The position numbers and the translations under genes are program-made. Below, piece after piece: positions 18,960 through 20,674 of a stretch of 20,674 nt of DNA; the first letter of the stretch is position 1, and each line of letters begins with the position of its first letter. This DNA comes from Gnetum montanum (lineage: Eukaryota; Streptophyta; Gnetopsida; Gnetales; Gnetaceae): NCBI GenBank assembly GCA_015680685.1, contig MNCI01025027.1, positions 1-20,674 on the forward strand, written 5' to 3'. Under the pieces are notes generated by a model, which did no database searches, had not been told where the DNA came from, and saw only the letters and a program-made list of their open reading frames with translations.

Positions 18960-20674
18960 ATGGTAAATTGCACATCGAAAAAGATGAAAATATCTTCTTC
19001 TTCGCACAAGAGCACTTTACCGCCTAGGACTAACACAAGAGACAGTCAATGGCAGAACACACGTAACCAAGATCTGCTAGTTCCTCAACAATTTCATATG
19101 GTATATACTCGTCATGATGAGTATGTACCCAACTTTACCTTTATTCTCCATCAAGATGAACAACTGTGTTTGAGAGACTTGGAAGGTAACATAGTGTTGC
19201 GTCCAAACCGATTAGTCCCCAACATGCTCCTTCATGCTCTCTCATGAATAGGCATGTAATTTTTGTACGTAGAATATGTTGCATGCGATCATGACACAAG
19301 GGTCTACCATCCCATAGAAGCACTACGTCAAAGGGACTTGCAACAAGAGAGATATCATACATCCTCGAAAGGTAAATGGCCCCATAATGCTTCACATGTC
19401 TTGAGCAAAATTGAGGGTGGTGAACCTACTTCACAGGTTTCCCACCAAATGATGTTCCTCCTCGTAAAAATCATCAAGAGGTGGTGTATTAGAACCTACA
19501 CTCCACGATTCACAACCTTGGTTCTAATACCCACAAACATGAAGTGTTCAAGGAAGGAAAAAAACCACACAATAAGGACAGACATTCTGATCGTGATCAT
19601 GATCATGGTCAAGACCATAGAAGAGAAGGTAGAAAACACCATCATGGTGATGGTTCTCCTTCTTCTTCACCTTCATCGTCACATTCACCCTCTCCTTCAG
19701 TATCCGACTACAATCATAAGGAAGCCAACCATGAGGATAAAGGTAAAGAGAGTGAAAAACATCAACGAGATAGTTGAGAATGAGGACGAGGGAAATCTAA
19801 GGAATCAAGGCATAGAAGAAGGGAGAGTAGGGAACCACGTAGACACCATAGATGCTATGAATAAGATGACCACGAAGAACCCCTACTTGAAACTAGAAGC
19901 ATGCTAGACATAATGGAGGCCATAAGAGTTCCTACAGGGCACCAAAAAGATAGTAGGATCAAGAGGTTAGACATGAATAACATCCCACGGTTTGAGGGAG
20001 GATACAACATTAATCCTCAAAACCATTTACAAGCATTCCATGATGCATCTGCCTTGTAGAACATAGAAAAAAAATCAAAAAAACTAAAGTTGTTCCCAAG
20101 GACACTAGTGAAAGAAGCTAGAAGCTGGTACCGATCCTTAGAACTGGAATCCATTCGAAGGTGGAGTACAATGTTAGAACTGTTTAATGATAAGTACCAA
20201 ATGTACTCCTGAGTGTCTAACCTAGGAAAGAAAATCTAATGATGGAAGCAAGAAAATCATGAACCCTTGGATGCTACCATGGGCCGCTATTACGCATTGC
20301 TACATCGTTGCCTTGGCCATGGTTATTTGCAGTAGGATCAACTATGCCATCTCATAGATGGACTTAGGCATAAAACAAGGACCCTTGGGATGTATGCCTA
20401 AGGAAGGCTCTTGAAGCTTAGCTCTCATCAAATCCATAGATTGCTAGAGCAAGTAGCCAAAGAAGAAGGTGAGCTACGAAAGAGAGGAAGCCCAGAAGAG
20501 TACAACTGAGATCCTTCCCTCCGAAAAAGGGGACTGAGATTCTCTAAGGAGGAAGAAGAGTCACCACTCGAAGAGATGGTGAATAGGAAAAATTTTCCTC
20601 TCCAAAAGTTGATAACCAAAGTATCAACAAAGGTAGACCAGATGTGGTACTTCTTGGATAGTAGGTTTGAAACT
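18960..20674 (+). pseudogene. Retrotransposon Gag of the third element (degenerate, truncated by window end)
   Basis: Start ATG 18960, 96 bases after the primer site. The N-terminal part stays in one frame to about 19440, with stops, then a frameshift leads into a frame running from about 19450 to the window end with several stops. N-terminal half: a highly charged, low-complexity region (19560-19850) with DRHSDRDHDHGQDHRREG, a Ser/Pro run SPSSSPSSSHSPSPS and an Arg/Ser/His stretch ESRHRRRESREPRRHH. Then the gag domain (19960-20400): NIPRFEGGYNINPQNHLQAF, SWYRSLELESIRRW, LFNDKYQ, RCLGHGY, LIDGLRHKTRTLGMY. It is clearly homologous to the Gag at 14924-16948, which lacks the charged region. Zinc knuckle and pol would lie beyond the window. 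Confidence 0.85.

Larger units (their letters stand above)
18111..20674 (+). mobile_element. Third related retrotransposon, 5' part (truncated by window end)
   Basis: A 5' LTR, tRNA-Asp primer site and gag in plus orientation. The LTR starts inside LTR D, so this is a nested insertion or a recombination junction. ATTGA at 18106-18110 would be the target duplication if it recurs at the far end, which is outside the window. Confidence 0.82.

Noticed and set aside
19263-19907. Longest open frame in the window (214 codons) as a real protein
   Set aside because: Only its beginning (to about 19440) is in the Gag frame. The rest is out of frame with the gag domain, which reads in another frame from about 19450 on.

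Overview
The window is a plant-type nuclear intergenic region made almost entirely of old, nested, decayed LTR retrotransposons of the Ty3/gypsy superfamily, nearest in layout to the Athila/Tat group. I see no host gene. AT-rich sequence, primer sites complementary to plant tRNA-Asp, 5-bp target duplications and deep single-frame decay suggest a seed plant with a large, slowly purged genome. A gymnosperm is plausible, but the sequence alone does not prove it.

Layout. (1) Positions 1-7036, plus strand: the 3' half of an old element, holding the end of reverse transcriptase, RNase H, integrase, a 2.1-kb spacer, a long extra gene in the position where Athila elements carry an env-like gene (called ORF-X here), and a polypurine tract. 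(2) 7037-9126 plus 17820-18110: its LTR region. This is a hybrid LTR (A then B), then an antisense relic of a whole tRNA-Asp, then another LTR (C, continued as D). (3) 9127-17819, minus strand: a complete 8.7-kb element inserted into LTR C/D with the 5-bp target duplication CCAAT. It has two LTRs, primer site, gag, spacer, ORF-X and polypurine tract, but no pol. (4) 18111-20674, plus strand: a third element cut off by the window end, with 5' LTR, tRNA-Asp primer site and gag, which abuts or interrupts LTR D.

All LTRs are related. They share palindrome-rich U3 regions, a TATA box that is usually CTATAAATA, and an end near CTCATCA followed by the primer site. The two ORF-X copies are clearly homologous, as are the spacers in front of them, so the minus element looks like a derivative that lost pol between gag and the spacer. 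Gag would build the particle and ORF-X has an unknown role. The minus element would have needed enzymes from a relative that kept pol, such as the plus-strand element.

The most interesting points are the LTR-tRNA-LTR junction near 8590, which looks like a fossil of a reverse-transcription error; the recurring coiled-coil ORF-X; and an LTR-like promoter module with a second polypurine tract inside both elements, just upstream of ORF-X. Two single-N positions (93 and 10904) are flanked by near-exact duplications and are probably assembly joins.
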